A DNA stretch of 64,000 bases from Rhizophagus irregularis (taxonomy: Eukaryota; Glomeromycota; Glomeromycetes; Glomerales; Glomeraceae): NCBI RefSeq assembly GCF_026210795.1, contig NC_089433.1, forward strand, positions 5,543,001 through 5,607,000, given 5' to 3'. How positions within the stretch are numbered: position 1 is the stretch's first letter; the number at the start of each line of letters is the position of its first letter. The translations under genes were made by a program, and so were the position numbers. Below the pieces are notes generated by a model, which had not been told where the DNA came from, did not search any database, and was given only the letters and a program-made list of their open reading frames with translations. This document shows, piece after piece, positions 1 to 12,715 of the stretch.

Positions 1-308
1 TCAACCTCTACTGGTGGAAACTCTGAATGAAAAGCTGAATAATCAGAAACAGAATTGACAATAGAAGTGTTACTAACAGGAGGACTCAAAACGTTGCTTG
101 TTGACGGTGAGGTAATGTCCGGGAAGCCTTCAAGCTCATTACTTGTTGATGTAATAGTATGATTTGAATTTGAGAATAAGGCCGCATCGGCTCCTAAGAC
201 AGCTTGTTCTCTTGCTAAAAAGTCAGATTCCAAGTTTGCATTTTCATTTGTATTTGAAGAAGTGGGAAAATCTTCAAGAGGCGGAAATTCAGAGCTAAAG
301 TCTGTCAT
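1..308 (-). CDS. CLC1: Clathrin light chain, N-terminal part (runs off the left edge)
   Basis: The minus-strand frame is open from the ATG at 308 down to base 1 (102 codons) with no stop. The protein begins MTDFSSEFPPLEDFP and contains DFLAREQAVLGADAALF at about residues 29-45. This acidic, Ser/Pro-rich leader followed by a D-F-L-x-R-E-x-x-x-L-G motif is the conserved N-terminal pattern of fungal clathrin light chains. Clathrin light chain binds the heavy chain hub on coated vesicles and regulates lattice assembly. The helical heavy-chain-binding region lies outside the window, so the call rests on the N-terminal motif only. The gene is divergent to RPN10, with 179 bp between the two start codons. 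Confidence 0.75.
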   Translation of the reverse strand, partial: MTDFSSEFPPLEDFPTSSNTNENANLESDFLAREQAVLGADAALFSNSNHTITSTSNELEGFPDITSPSTSNVLSPPVSNTSIVNSVSDYSAFHSEFPPVEV

Positions 309-487
309 CGCAAAACCTTAAGAAAAACGATTAGTTGAAAAATAGATCTATAATAGTTATTTAGACTGCCAAATTCCATATAAAATATCATCCAATTAAA
401 TGTTCACACGATCAGCACCAAAGATTTAATGACTGCATAAACTGGGCTAGTCAAGTAAAGGCCGCTCAAAGATCTATCGAATTCAAA
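309..487. promoter_or_regulatory. Bidirectional promoter between clathrin light chain and RPN10
   Basis: Only 179 bp separate two divergent ATGs, so both promoters must share or overlap this segment. A CCAAT core lies near 391 (atccaatta). There is no clear TATA box close to either start. I did not see the yeast proteasome element GGTGGCAAA. Confidence 0.5.
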
Positions 488-2127
488 ATGGTTCTCGAAG
501 CGACTATGCTAGTGTAAGTTTATCTAGCTTTAATTTCAAGATGTACACAACGAGTACTGCCTATTTTTTAACCTTGAAAGCTACCTTTTCATAGTTTGGA
601 TAATTCGGAATGGATGCGTAATGGAGACTATACGCCAACACGTTTAGAAGCACAAAAAGATGCAGTTAATCTCATTTTTGGTTCAAAAACGAATTCCAAC
701 CCAGAGAATACTGTAGGTTTACTTACTATGGCTGGCAAAGGGTATGTACAATTTTATCAAAACGGTAATATGAACATTTGACTTATGATTGGTAAATCGT
801 TTATTTGTTTATAATAGTCCTGAAGTACTCGTTACTTTAACATCGGATATTGGTAAAATTCTTACAGCATTGCATAACATAAAAATTGGTGGGAAGGCAA
901 ATTTAACGACTGGGATTCAAGTTGCACAGGTTGTATTTTTTATTATTTTGATTCATTAGGTTTAATAACGTTTTTTATATACGATCTAACAAAATATAAC
1001 CGTTTAAAGCTTGCTCTCAAACACAGACAAAACAAAAATCAACGACAAAGAATTATAGTATTTGTAGGTAGTCCTATTGAAGCCGATGAGAAAACATTAG
1101 TGAAGCTAGCTAAAAAGATGAAAAAGAATAGTGTAGCGGTGGATATCATTAATTTTGGAGAGGAAGCCGAAAACACCGCGAAATTGGAAGCTTTTATATC
1201 TGCAGTGAATAATAGTGATAATAGGTAAAGCTTTTCATATGTATTCATATGTAAATTATTCAATCAATTTTTAATTTTTAATTTAATTATGTATTTTAGT
1301 CACCTTGTACCAATACCACCCGGTCCGCATATCCTCAGTGACATATTGATATCATCTCCTATAATAGCAGGAGAAGATGGTGTTCCTGCTGGATTTACGG
1401 CTGGTGGAGGGAGCAATTTTGAATTTGGAGTTGACCCTAACCTTGATCCAGAATTAGCGCTGGTATGCTCGTGTTTTGATATTAAATATTTTATCAACAA
1501 GTAATCTAATAAACCTTTAGGCCCTACGTATATCTCTCGAAGAAGAGAAGGCAAGACAGGAAGCTGAGGCAGCTAAAGCCGCAGGTGCTACGGCCACTCA
1601 AGAGACACAGCCAACTTCAATGGACATTGACAAAACTGTTAGTGATAACCAAAATGATAAAACCGAAGATGATATGTTAGCTCAAGCCTTAGCTATGTCT
1701 TCAGCAGGCGAAACTCGAGTGTGTATTATATATTACAATCTTTTATTATCTATAATTTTTACTTTTTAATTTAAACAACATTTAATTTATTCAGGAAGGA
1801 GATGTTCAAATGGAAGAAGAAACTGAAGATGAACAAATGGCCCGAGCGATTCAAATGTCGATGGAAGGCGGATCTGTAAGAAATTAACAAAAATTATTTT
1901 CATTGCTGTTTATTTATTTATCAGATTTTACTTATTTTTAGGGAATGCATGATCAAGAATTTATGAGTGCAGTTCTGCAAACTTTACCGGGAGTAGATTT
2001 ATCTGATCCGCAGATTCAAAATGCACTTCAAGGATTTCCTGCAGATAATGAAAATAATGAGGAAGATAGTAAAAAGGACAAAGAAAAAAAAATAAGGGAA
2101 AAAACATTCCAAATGAAATTTATATAA
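488..2127 (+). CDS. RPN10: 26S proteasome regulatory subunit Rpn10 (VWA domain plus ubiquitin-interacting motifs)
   Basis: Eight exons: 488-513, 595-741, 818-929, 1010-1224, 1300-1462, 1521-1718, 1795-1875 and 1942-2127, each bounded by GT..AG. They join to 1,128 nt, a 375-residue protein. It starts [20 protein letters not shown], the Rpn10/PSMD4 signature, with a VWA domain over about residues 1-190 ([45 protein letters not shown]). Three UIM-like helices follow: [28 protein letters not shown] and [15 protein letters not shown]. The tail is highly charged. Rpn10 sits between the proteasome lid and base and captures ubiquitylated substrates through its UIMs. Nothing looks broken. Confidence 0.97.
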
Positions 2128-3047
2128 ATTGTAGTACAATCTGTTTTAATTTTACTATTCAAGAATTAATGAAAACAATTATGTTAAATGATTCAAATGT
2201 GTAATAAAAAAAGAAAATACTGAACATGAATCAAAATTTTTTGTCAAATTCTCATGGGAAAATTTTTTAAGGGTAAAACATACGATAATCTATCTTTAAG
2301 ATATCAATAACCCGGCAACCCGGCTTTTAATTTTTTTTTTTTTTCAATTTTTAAAAAATTCTCACCCGGCATAGTGATAATATAAAAAAATTTTTTACTT
2401 TGTGTCGCCTTATAATAAGCGCGCAAGAAAATTTTATTTATTACTAAAATACATGTCCTACCCGCTAAAAATGTTTATTTAATAAAAATTAATTTCACTC
2501 TTTGAGAATTTAATACATTTTGCATCCGCCTTGCTTTTAAATTAATTCTATATCAGGACCATTGATTAAAATCATTAAATGTTTATTCAAATTTTCTGTG
2601 CTAAGTTTATTCGAAGCTTTGTTTTAAATTAAATTTTGATGCGAGTGCATCTGATATAGGATGATCTCATCTTTCAATAATATGCGGGCGCCTACTGCGC
2701 CGATCCAATATAAATCGTAGTACAGCGTCCCAAAAGAAAAAAATTGGATTTTAAATTTAATCAAATATACTTCTGATTTAGTTCATGTGATTTATTCTAT
2801 GTTAATTATGTAAAATCCTACATAATAATCACGCTCAAAATTAAAAAATTCACAAACATGATTTGAAAACAAAAATAAAATGAATTTATAAGTAATTTAT
2901 TGAGCCAAAGTTGTATTTTTAATTAGATAATTACATATTAATTTAATTATTAAAGATTTTACGAGAGCAGAAAATTTTTATTATGGTATATATTATCTTT
3001 AGGATTATAGCATAAAGTACACAATTATTCAGCAAAAAGTAATAATA
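2128..3047. other. Intergenic AT-rich spacer
   Basis: No gene is supported here. It contains homopolymer runs and a short inverted repeat (CTATATCAG near 2549, CTGATATAG near 2650). The region lies downstream of two converging genes, so it should hold both 3' ends. Confidence 0.6.
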
Positions 3048-6000
3048 CTATTTATATAAATTATTTACCATCGAAGAAAGATAATCAAAGAACTTAGTTA
3101 CTAACCCTTTTCCCTCTGCTTCTTTCATTGTACGTACAGTATTAATGATCATAATCATCATACTGATTATATTCATTACTTCTTCGAAATCACTTCCTAA
3201 TTTAGTTTTTAAATATTCCATTGCTTTTTCATATTTTTCCTTTAATTCTGGTTGAATATGAGTCGTTTTTAGGAAGTTTAAAATTATAGCAGTATGCATT
3301 AACTGTTCATTTCGTAAATATAGGTGCATTTTATCTCCTTCGGATTCGAGACAACTTGTAACGTGAAGTACCAATGACTCAAATTTAAGTTCTTTAGAAA
3401 CAGTATCAGAAAGTTGTAGAGATCCATCATTCCTTTGGCATGATAATGCATCATGTATTACTTCTTTGGTGAATTTAGCTATATCGGTCAATACTTTAGT
3501 TACTAACTCTTTTTCCTCTACTTCTTTCGTTGCAGTATTAATGATTATATTGATTCTATCCGTTACTTTTTTGAAATCACTTTCTAATTCAGTTATTAAA
3601 TATTTCACTGCTTTTTCATATTTTTCCTTTAATTCTGGTGGAATATGTTTCGTTTCTAGGAAGTTAAAAATTATAGCAGTATGTAGTAACTGTTTATTAT
3701 CTCGTAAACATTGGTTCTTTGGCACTTTATCTCCTTCGGATTCGAGACAACGTTCAACATGAGATACCAATGACTCAAATTTAAGTTTTTTAGAAACAGT
3801 ATCAGAAAATTGTAGAGATCCATTAACCCTTTGACATGATAATGCATCACGTATTACTTCTTCGGTGAATTTAGCTGTATCGGTCAATACTTTAGCCTTT
3901 TCCTCTTCTTTCATTGCGCATACAGTATTAATGATCATACTGATATTCATTACTTTTTCGGAATCACTTCCTAATTCAGTTCTTAAATATTCCACTGCTT
4001 TTTCATATTTTTCCTTTAATTCTGGTGGAATATTAGTCGTTTTTAGGAAGTACAAAATTATAGCAGTATGCAGTAACTGTTTATTATCTCGTAAACATTG
4101 GTTCTTTGGCACTTTATCTCCTTCGAATTTGAGACAACGTTCAACATGAGATACCAATGAATCAGTCGAAAGTTCTTTAGAAACAGTATCGGTGGATTTA
4201 GCTGTATCGGTCAATACTCTATTTACTAACCCTTTTTCCTCTGCTTCTTTCATTGCACGTACAATATTAATGATCATACTGATTCTATCCATTACTTTTT
4301 CGGAATTATCACTTTCTAATTCAATTCTTAAATATTTCACTGCTTTTTCATATTTTCCCTTTAATTCTGGTGGAATATGTTTCGTTTTTAGGAAGTATAA
4401 AATTATAGCAGTATGCAGTAACTGTTTATTCTCTCGTAAATATTGGTTCTTTGGCACTTCATCTCCTTCGTATTTGAGACAACGTTCAACATGAGATACC
4501 AATGAATCAGTCGACTCAAATTTAAGTTCTTTAGAAACAGTATCAGAAAGTTGTAGAGATCCATCCTCCCTTTGGCGTGATAATGCATCATGTATTACTT
4601 CTTCGGTGGATTTAGCTGTATCAGATCCCCAACTAGACAAAGAAGACAAAATAGATTCTTTCTTTTTATTAAAAGCTTTCTCAACTACTAATTTCTCACA
4701 GGATTCTAAAATTTCTTTTTCTAATTTTTCATCCTTGATTTGAGTACGCAACCAAGCGAGGGCTCTTTCCTTTTGAGTCGTCATTTTTGATTGATGTTTT
4801 CCTAACATTTTATTGCAATAAGCAATTGTTATAAATGTATCCCATACTTTGGTATCTAAGTTTTTGACACGTTCATCAGTAATACGGACGGAGGATGAAA
4901 TATTTTCAGTTGTGATTTCTCCAAGTTTTTCGGTAATCTGGTCAGATATTTTATCATATGAACCCTCTTCATTTTGAATTTCAATAATTTTTGTGATCTC
5001 TTCTTCAGTTACAGTTTCTTGAATTTCTTGGACAATCGTTTGTTCCGCTTTTTCTTTGATTACTTTCTTGGCTGCATGATCGACAACAACTGTATCGGTT
5101 TTTTCTAATAATTCTTTAATTTTTTCTTCACTTCCTAATTCAGTCTTCAAATATTTTTCTGCTTTTGCAACTTTTTCTTTCAATTCTGGTGAAGCGTCAG
5201 TAGATGATGTTTTTCTGAGGAAGGATAAGGTTATAGCTGTATCTATTACTTTTTTGTTCTCTGGTGCTTTTGTTCCTTTACCGATGAAATAAGTTTTAGT
5301 AGATGAAACTAATGATTCATTAGATTCAACATCAAGCGCCTTAGAAATGGTGTCAGGGAGTTCTAAGGATCCATCTTCTTTTTGGGATGATACTATTTGT
5401 TTTGCTTTTTCGGTTGTGGTAGAGCTTTTGATAGTGGAAACGGCATCTTCCTTTCCTTTTTTGACACTTTGATCAACAATAATCTTTTCCGACGTTGTTA
5501 ATAACTCTTCTACTAATTTTTCATCTTTGAGTTCCTCAATAAGGTACTTCTTGGCTTTTTCAAATTGTTCTTTATGTTGATCTTGAGATTGAGAGGTAAT
5601 ATTTAAGTAACGGAGTGATAAGGCTGTCTCCCATACGTTCTTTGGGAGTGATTTTAATTTATCGCTAACACCATAAGTTTGAATTGAGGATTTTATGTTA
5701 TCAGAAGAGATGTTAATTTGATCGGAAACGGTTTTGTCTAATTTAATAGAACCATCGGGTTTTTGGTTTTCGACGATCGTGGTTTCTGATTTAAGATTAA
5801 TTAGCGTAGAAACTACAGTATCGGTTGTATTTTTACCCAAAGAATCCTTGGTTTGTTCATGCAATGATCCAATAGTAACGTCGACTTTATATGAAACAAG
5901 CTTCTTAGCACTTTCAGGCTTTAATTTAAGCCTAACAAGATCAGTGAATTTAATAACAAATTCTTCAGCAAATTTTACAGCAAATTTTTTGATAAGTTTA

Positions 6001-6963
6001 GATTTTTTAATTTTTGTTGATTGAGATACGTCTATGGTTGCAGATTGTATTGCTTCGCCAACCCAACTGACCCAAGAAGATTCACTGGTTTTAAAGTGTT
6101 TGATGATAAATTTTTTGGCCAAATTATATAATCGTTCTTCAATGTCTTTATCGATTGTTTTCAAATAATTTTCATATATATTATATGAATTCCACATCAC
6201 GTGATTCATATAAGGCACATAATCTTTCTCGTTCCATAATGAAGCTTTAAAGAGTGCTGTAGGAGGTAAAAAGTTACGTAATGTATTCAATACATGAGCA
6301 AAATATCTTATGTAATTAATAAAATTATAATTATTTCAAGTTACCTGCAATTAATATATTATCAGAAATAGTTTTTACTTTTTCATCATTAATAGTATCA
6401 ACAAATGTTTTTATCAATTCCTTTAATTCCTTTTCGGAATTAAAATTAAATAAGATTACTAATTTGTCTAGTTTGACACTATCATTTTGAGTTATCAAAT
6501 TACATAAACTATAAAAGAAAATAATAGTTTTAGAAAATTTTGTTGTTTTTGTTGTAAATTCACGATTAGAAAAGGAATAGAAATCGGCATCAAAACGGAG
6601 ATTTCCTTTATTAGGTCTGGGTAGTATACTATTTTTTGGTTTTATTAAATCATGTTCAAGATCCAATTTCTTTCCTTCAATGAAGTTTTTTGGATTAAAG
6701 ATATAAGATCCCAAACTTATAGACTTAAAGAAAGCAATATCACCACAAACTCGAATCTTTAATTTTTTATCAATATTATAAATTGGAATATAAAAGACTT
6801 GATTCCACTTTGAATTGATGTTTTCGCAGACATGAGTTTTGCTATATTTATTACCACTCTCTAAACAAGTAATTCTTACATCTAAAGTATCACTATTGAG
6901 ATTTTTAACATTTACAATATTAATTCGCGCTACTCCAAGTAAATCTAATTTGATAAAATTCAT
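3048..6963 (-). CDS. C2-domain protein with about seven VWA5-tail-like helical repeats
   Basis: Two exons: 6963-6345 and 6256-3048, joined across an 88-bp intron (GTAACT donor, CCTCCTACAG acceptor). The 3,828 nt encode 1,275 aa. ATG at 6963 is chosen because it starts the C2-like strand pattern (MNFIKLDLLGVARINIVNVK); an upstream codon in the frame is only TTG. Residues 1 to about 130 look like a C2 domain, which usually binds phospholipid and sometimes calcium. The rest is about seven units of roughly 100-150 aa, each with Q-x-x-x-G-S followed by a hydrophobic helix (LHTAIILYFLKT, VWETALSLRYLN) and an amphipathic helix (KYEKAVKYLRIEL). That order resembles the C-terminal tail of VWA5/VIT-domain proteins, but no VWA or VIT domain is present. 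The last four units are nearly identical, so they duplicated recently. A 29-codon ORF at 7099-7010 could be a 5' exon but would need a 35-bp intron. Confidence 0.7.
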
Positions 6964-6984
6964 AACTATTAATAAATGACTCAA

Positions 6985-7950
6985 TAAAACAAAATTTTAA
7001 ATTGATTTTTCACGGACTTGATTCAGAGACATCTTCCTTTGAAAATTCTACAGTATTAGGTTCCGTACTAATAGGATCATTTTCACTTATTGTAGACATT
7101 GTTCTATAATCAAAACTCAGGCAAGAAAGAGAAGTTTAAATAACCTTTAACATACATGTAATCGTTTACCATAACTGAAAATAAAGATAAGTGTATACAA
7201 CGGCGTATTTGCATAATTGAGCATATAAAATAAATAAAATAAGTGCATTGCTTAATTTATCACCTAAAATAACGAGCAGATAATTACATATAAACAAATT
7301 TAGATTTGATTTTATAATGACCTAATTTATGCATTTTTTACTTGGGTGATATCATTTCTTTATAGGTTTGAACATTTGTAAATAATTTGAATTTAAGACA
7401 TTTCACATCTCATAATTTAATAATATTATTAACAAAAAAATTCTTTTTTGAGTATTCATTTTTTTTAATAATAGATGAAGCGAAATCAAAAAAGATTATT
7501 GGTAATACAAAATGGAAGTTTTTTCATTATTTAAAATTACTTTGTTTGTAAATAAAGATAAACTTGATGAACATTAAAATGGTTAGCGTAAAATATTTTA
7601 TCATTAGCATTGTACGTATTCATTAAAAATTTCTAAGTTAATTTTATTTTTACGAAACTGGTTGCATTTTTTTTTTATTTCAACCTTGCATTGCATGAAT
7701 TTCATTGTGATATTCTTTTTTGTATAGACTTAAAATATATTGGGTGATCTCTTGCATTTTTTTTTTATTTCAAATTGTGCATTGCATGAATTTCATTTTG
7801 ATATTCTTTTTTGTATAGACTTAAAATATATTGGGTGATCTCAATCAAAATTTGTATTTTACTGCGATAATTTTTTAAGTGATTCGTGTATAAAAGAATA
7901 ATTTCTTTTAGAATTTTTTGTCGCTTTTTCATATTTTATAAGAAAAAGAA
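6985..7950. other. Intergenic region upstream of two divergent genes
   Basis: AT-rich, with no supported gene apart from the doubtful mini-ORF 7099-7010 (minus, starts MSTISENDP). It separates the C2/repeat gene from the TRP-like channel gene and contains a tandem duplication at 7662-7842. Confidence 0.5.
7662..7842. repeat. Two-copy 90-bp tandem duplication in the channel gene's upstream region
   Basis: Copy 1 (7662-7751) and copy 2 (7752-7842) both run from ttgcattttttttttatttc to a shared end ttgggtgatctc, differing at a few positions. The duplication lies about 110 bp upstream of the ATG at 7951, so it could duplicate promoter elements. Confidence 0.85.
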
Positions 7951-10900
7951 ATGAATTCTGCTATAGTAAAGAATTACGTAGCCATTAGCCCGGATGGTTC
8001 GATAATAGTAAAGTTTAATCCAGGTACAGATAGTACAGATCCTTATATATTGATCAAAAAGGTGGATACAGATGACAAGATGGTGGATACAGATGACAAG
8101 AAAATAACGAATATATTTGATAAGAATGTCCTTAATGTCCTTAATGTCCTTGAATGGTCTTTAGCAGTTTCGGATATCAATGGAAATTATTTTTTTGTCG
8201 CGATCTCTTACATAATTGGCGAAGACGTGCCTCCGACTACTCCGTCTAAAAGCGATAAAAAGCCAGATAAACCAGTTCTAATAAAGGCATATTTTAGAAA
8301 AATTAATGACATTTTTGGACCTTTTATTTTCTTTCTTCTCATAATCCTTTTTATCATTCCCTTTATCTGCATTCTCCCTTTCGTTTTATATTCTCTCCTT
8401 TACGATCGTCTCTTTCCTCCCTACAATAAAAGAATGTTCAATAATGAAGTATTTGAACAATTTCAATTATTCTTGAAACCTAAAAAATCTGAAAACAAAG
8501 GAATGATAAAGATTTTCAGATTTGACTTGTCCCACTTGAATTCTGAAAAGAAAGACTCGGAGTCCGTGTCCCTCTCAGGAATCACGTACCCTTTTAATGG
8601 AGTTGTTGGTTTTCTACCTTCGAAGAATAGCACGATACTTGTTTGCATGAATTATATAAGAATGCAAAAATTTCGTATAAATAATAAAAATAAAGTCTCA
8701 TTTGAAATGATTGAAAAAGATAGCTTTTTGCTACCTGAGAATTTATTTAATTTATTTAAAGAATTAGAAAGCAGCAAGGATGTAGAACGAAATTGGAAAT
8801 ATCTTTTGAAGTCAAGATATCGGGAATTTTTAATGACTGACAAAGGTTATAATCAACAAATGCAGCATATTGAAATTTATAATATTAATACTTCACAATT
8901 AGTAAACGTTTTTTACATAAATCGTGAAAAAACCAACGAACCTGAGATTTCCATAATATCGAATGATTCAGATTTAATTGGCTTAAATAACGAACCTGGA
9001 ATTTTCGCAATATCGACTGATTCAGATTTATTTGCTTATTCCTATGGAGACAACAATATTATTACGATATATTTAATGGAAAGTGGACTCGAAGTTGTTT
9101 CAAAAAAATTTGATTGTGTTTTAAAAATTAAATTTTTGGAATTTATTGATGAGAATAAAAAATTATTCTTCATCGGAGAAGATACAAATGGTGATATGAA
9201 ATTTCATATTTGGCTGTTAACGGGATGTTTAGATGATCTTTTTATCATTGAACATAATACTTCTATTCTATCGAATTATGATTATAGTTTAACAAAAGCA
9301 AATGGGATGGTAGTTTTTCTTGACGATAAAATAAAAATTAATATTTTACATAATTTAATCGATAACGATTCTGTAAAATCTATGAAATCTAGTTCCGAAA
9401 ATTTATCAAATGAAAATTTTAAAACATTTAAAGATTTATATCTCGAGATAGACGATAAAAGCAACCCTGATTTAGATGACGACGAGACTACTGTTATGAA
9501 TATTGCATGTGGATTACTTGTTTACTCATATAATAACCGTAATGATCGGAAAAAAATTATTGATTCTAAACATGTTAACGAAATTATAAAATTTATTAAA
9601 ACTTTCATTAAAAACCATCCTGATCACTGGAAACTCATGGAGATTCAATATCCTTTAATGGCACTTCTAATTTGTGCTCGATCAATTTCTTTAATCAAAT
9701 TCATTCTATTTGACAAAGACTCAAAAGCCAAAAACTTACATAGACCTCGAAGTCAATATGGTTCTTACCCATATCATCATGAGAGTTTGAAATTATCGAA
9801 ATTGGATAATGATTTGAAATTAGCTTTAAGTTTTTGTAAAGGTTAGCACTTTAAATTATTGTTTTATCAATATTATTTAATTGTATTTTTTATTTTAATT
9901 TTCTTTTTTTATTTAATAGATCGAGATGCTGTTATGTTGGCATATTTATTAGAATATTATTCAGAAAATTCTCTATCTCATATTGGTTGGATGATTAATG
10001 TTACAGAAATTCTTCCGGAATTATCTAAACATAAATATGGTATGCTCATTTATACTATTTTATTTTAATAATATTTTTATTTAAAAAAACTTATCATACT
10101 GTATATTATAGCCAATTATGTGGATTTATTATATTATAAATCTTGTTTTGGAGAGATGAAATATAATTTTCCGAATAAAAGATTTAAAACTGTATCATTT
10201 AAGCAAGATTTATTAGAAGTTTATTTACCGCTCACTCAACTTATACCTACAAATTTTGTTTCTTTGCTTACTTATTCGAAATATAGAAAATTAAGGTAAG
10301 TGTAGTTCTAAATATCGTTTAAAATCAAGTCATATTTTAAATCTGTTATTCATTTTATATTTAATATAGATATGATATGTTGTCTGATATTTGTATGGTT
10401 CCGCTTCCAAATTTTACAACTTGTCCAAATGAAGAAACTGATGAAGAACCCGAAGAAACTGGAGAATTTGAAAAATTTTGGGCGGTTTTGAAAATATTTG
10501 CAAAATTCTTAAGAAAAATCTTTATTCCAATTAATCCGTTTAGGCAGAATGAACAATTTAGTCCGTTTCTTCAAGTTGAAAAAAATAACAGCCCATTTTT
10601 TTATATTCCGGCTATGGAAGCAATTATAAATTCAAGATGGAATCAAACAAAAACTAATTGGATGATTTTTTTGATTAAATATTTTATATTTTTAGTCTTA
10701 TATTCTTATCTTACTCAAATGTTTTTAAATAATCATGAAAATTACAGCAAAACGGCAAATATAGTTATGATCGTAATATTTTATTACCTTGGAATTGATT
10801 TATCCATCGTTGAGTTTATGCGGATGAAAAATAATTTAACCATGTTACACATATTTGATCTATGTAGTACCATTTTTGGTATAACTAATCTTACGTTAAT

Positions 10901-11849
10901 GTTTTTTGTATTTGATGATGAATGGATTATTCTTTTAACATCAGTAACTACTTTAATACTTTGGATTGAAATGGTATGTTTAATACTTTTTTATGTATTA
11001 TAAATTTTTAATTTAATCATATTAAATTGTTATTGTTATTTATTTCCTCAAGCTCTTATGGTTACGATTATTTTCAGGAATAGCAATTAACATCTACATA
11101 TTCGGAAGTATTTTAAAAATCATTATTCCGTTTTTTGCATTCATGATTGTTTTAACAGTTGGATTTGGCCATTCAATGTAAATTTTTTTTATTTTATTCA
11201 TTCTTGTATTAAGTTATTACAAGAAAATAAATTTTTTTTTCTATATTTATAAACAGGTTTATTCTTTTCGGATATCCATCACTTGTTAACTTACATCCTT
11301 CAGTTTCAACTTATACATTAAATAATGGATCTGAAAATTTCACTTTAACTGAAACTGAACCAGATAATCCATTTGATACACCGGTGGATGCCATTCTTTC
11401 TGCATACTATTGGAATACACTTAACTTTGGTAATTATGATTATTGGCCACTAAAATTATTAGCTTTTTTGGCAAATATCATTCTGGTTCTTGTTTTATTA
11501 AATATGATTATCGCATTGATGAAGTAAGTAATATAAATTATATTTATTTATTAAGAAGTATATTATTCATGAATTTTATTTAACCTTTAAAAATATATAT
11601 TACATATATAGTGATGCATTTAATAAAGCTAAAGAAGATGGCAGACATGGACTTTCAATATTCAGATCAGAACTTATTTATGATTATGAAAAACTTTATA
11701 GTGCAGACTCTCATAAACCATTACAAACGTCAAAATATATTTGTTTTCGTCGAGATTCAAATTTAATGAAAGAATGGTTAAGTAAATCTGAAGAAATCAG
11801 AAAGAATAAATTATATTCATGGTTTAATGAAAGTTTATCTAGCAAATGA
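7951..11849 (+). CDS. TRP-like ion channel with N-terminal propeller-like region
   Basis: Seven exons: 7951-9841, 9920-10039, 10112-10295, 10370-10973, 11053-11177, 11257-11523 and 11612-11849. They total 3,429 nt and 1,142 aa, with all junctions in phase. The N-terminal half has short repeats of propeller type (VAISPDGSIIVKF, WSLAVSDINGNYFF, FAISTDSDLFAYSYGD). A strongly hydrophobic stretch at about residues 116-150 interrupts it. The C-terminal half has several membrane spans, a pore-loop-like segment (DAILSAYYWNTLNFGNYDYW), and a last span followed by LLNMIIALMNDAFNKAKEDG. That last pattern is the S6/TRP-box-like signature of TRP and ion-transport-domain channels. The likely role is a cation channel. 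Selectivity and membrane location cannot be read from sequence. Confidence 0.8.
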
Positions 11850-12180
11850 TTATAATAATAATGATTAAGAGAATAATAATTTGTCTAGAAAATATTTATT
11901 TTTTTTTTGTAATTTTAATTTGAATAATAAATAGATTGGTTTGTAGCTATCTTTAAATCACAATACCAATTTTAATTTTTTTTTTAAAAAAAAATAATGT
12001 AAAAATGTAATTTCAAATTAAAATTAGACAATTTCTTTAGAGTATACATATAAATTGTACTGTACGGTCAGGTCGGTCAGCTATACTAACTGCAATTGTA
12101 CGTAACAATTGTACAGTACAAGATTTTCATGTGATACTGATTATTTTGATGAAAGTTCAGAAAAAACCTGAATTAAATAA
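11850..12180. other. Spacer with a palindromic transposon-end-like segment
   Basis: This is the 3' flank of the channel gene. Around 12056-12122 is a segment with opposed GTAC-containing motifs (actgtacggtcag, caattgtacgtaacaattg). It may be one end of the element that carries the cassette array starting at 12180, but no matching TSD was found. Confidence 0.35.
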
Positions 12181-12715
12181 TTTAACGAACGTTAGCTAAT
12201 GTTTGTTTTGATCTTTGTAGGTCCAAGACGTTGCCAGATTCCATTTTGAAGGTAAAATTTTTGAAATGATTTTTTTCTTTTTTTTAACGGACGTTATACT
12301 AACGTTCATTTTTCTTTTATTTTTATAGGTCAGGATGCTGCCAGACTCCATTTCAAAGGTATTTTTTTCAAAAGCTTTTTTATTTATTAATTTTATTTAA
12401 CAAACGTTAGCTAACATTTGTTCTTATTTTTTGTAAATCCAGAATACCGAAGGTGTGATCCTGGACTCATTTTGAAGGTAACTTCAATTGTTTTTTTTGA
12501 TTTATTTCAGCGAAGCATTACTATTGTTCCAGTTTTTCTTTTGTAGGTATTTGGCTTTCCAAAACTCTCCTGAATGGAATTTTGAAGTTACTTCTTCGAA
12601 ATCATTTTATTTTTTTATTTTTATTTTTGTTTTATTTTAGCAAAATCGTTTTATGTCTTTTTTTTAGGATCAGGAAGTTGGAGCACTCCTATTTCGAAAG
12701 TAAAACTTTTATTTA
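12180..12715 (+). repeat. Array of about five exon-like cassettes with AG and GT borders
   Basis: Each unit of roughly 95-130 bp has a T-rich tract ending in AG, a short segment of about 35-45 nt (for example one starting GTCCAAGACGTTGCC and one starting GTCAGGATGCTGCC) and then a splice-donor-like GTAAAA, GTATTT or GTAACT. The intron-like part of the first three units carries an inverted motif of the type ACGTTAGCTAACGT. The layout matches the arrays at 51.9-53.6 kb and 56.2-57.8 kb, but the sequence differs. Confidence 0.6.

Noticed and set aside
3466-4494. Three similar plus-strand ORFs of 94-100 codons
   Set aside because: Antisense shadows of the repeat units of the minus-strand C2/repeat gene. 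Their similarity reflects the repeats.
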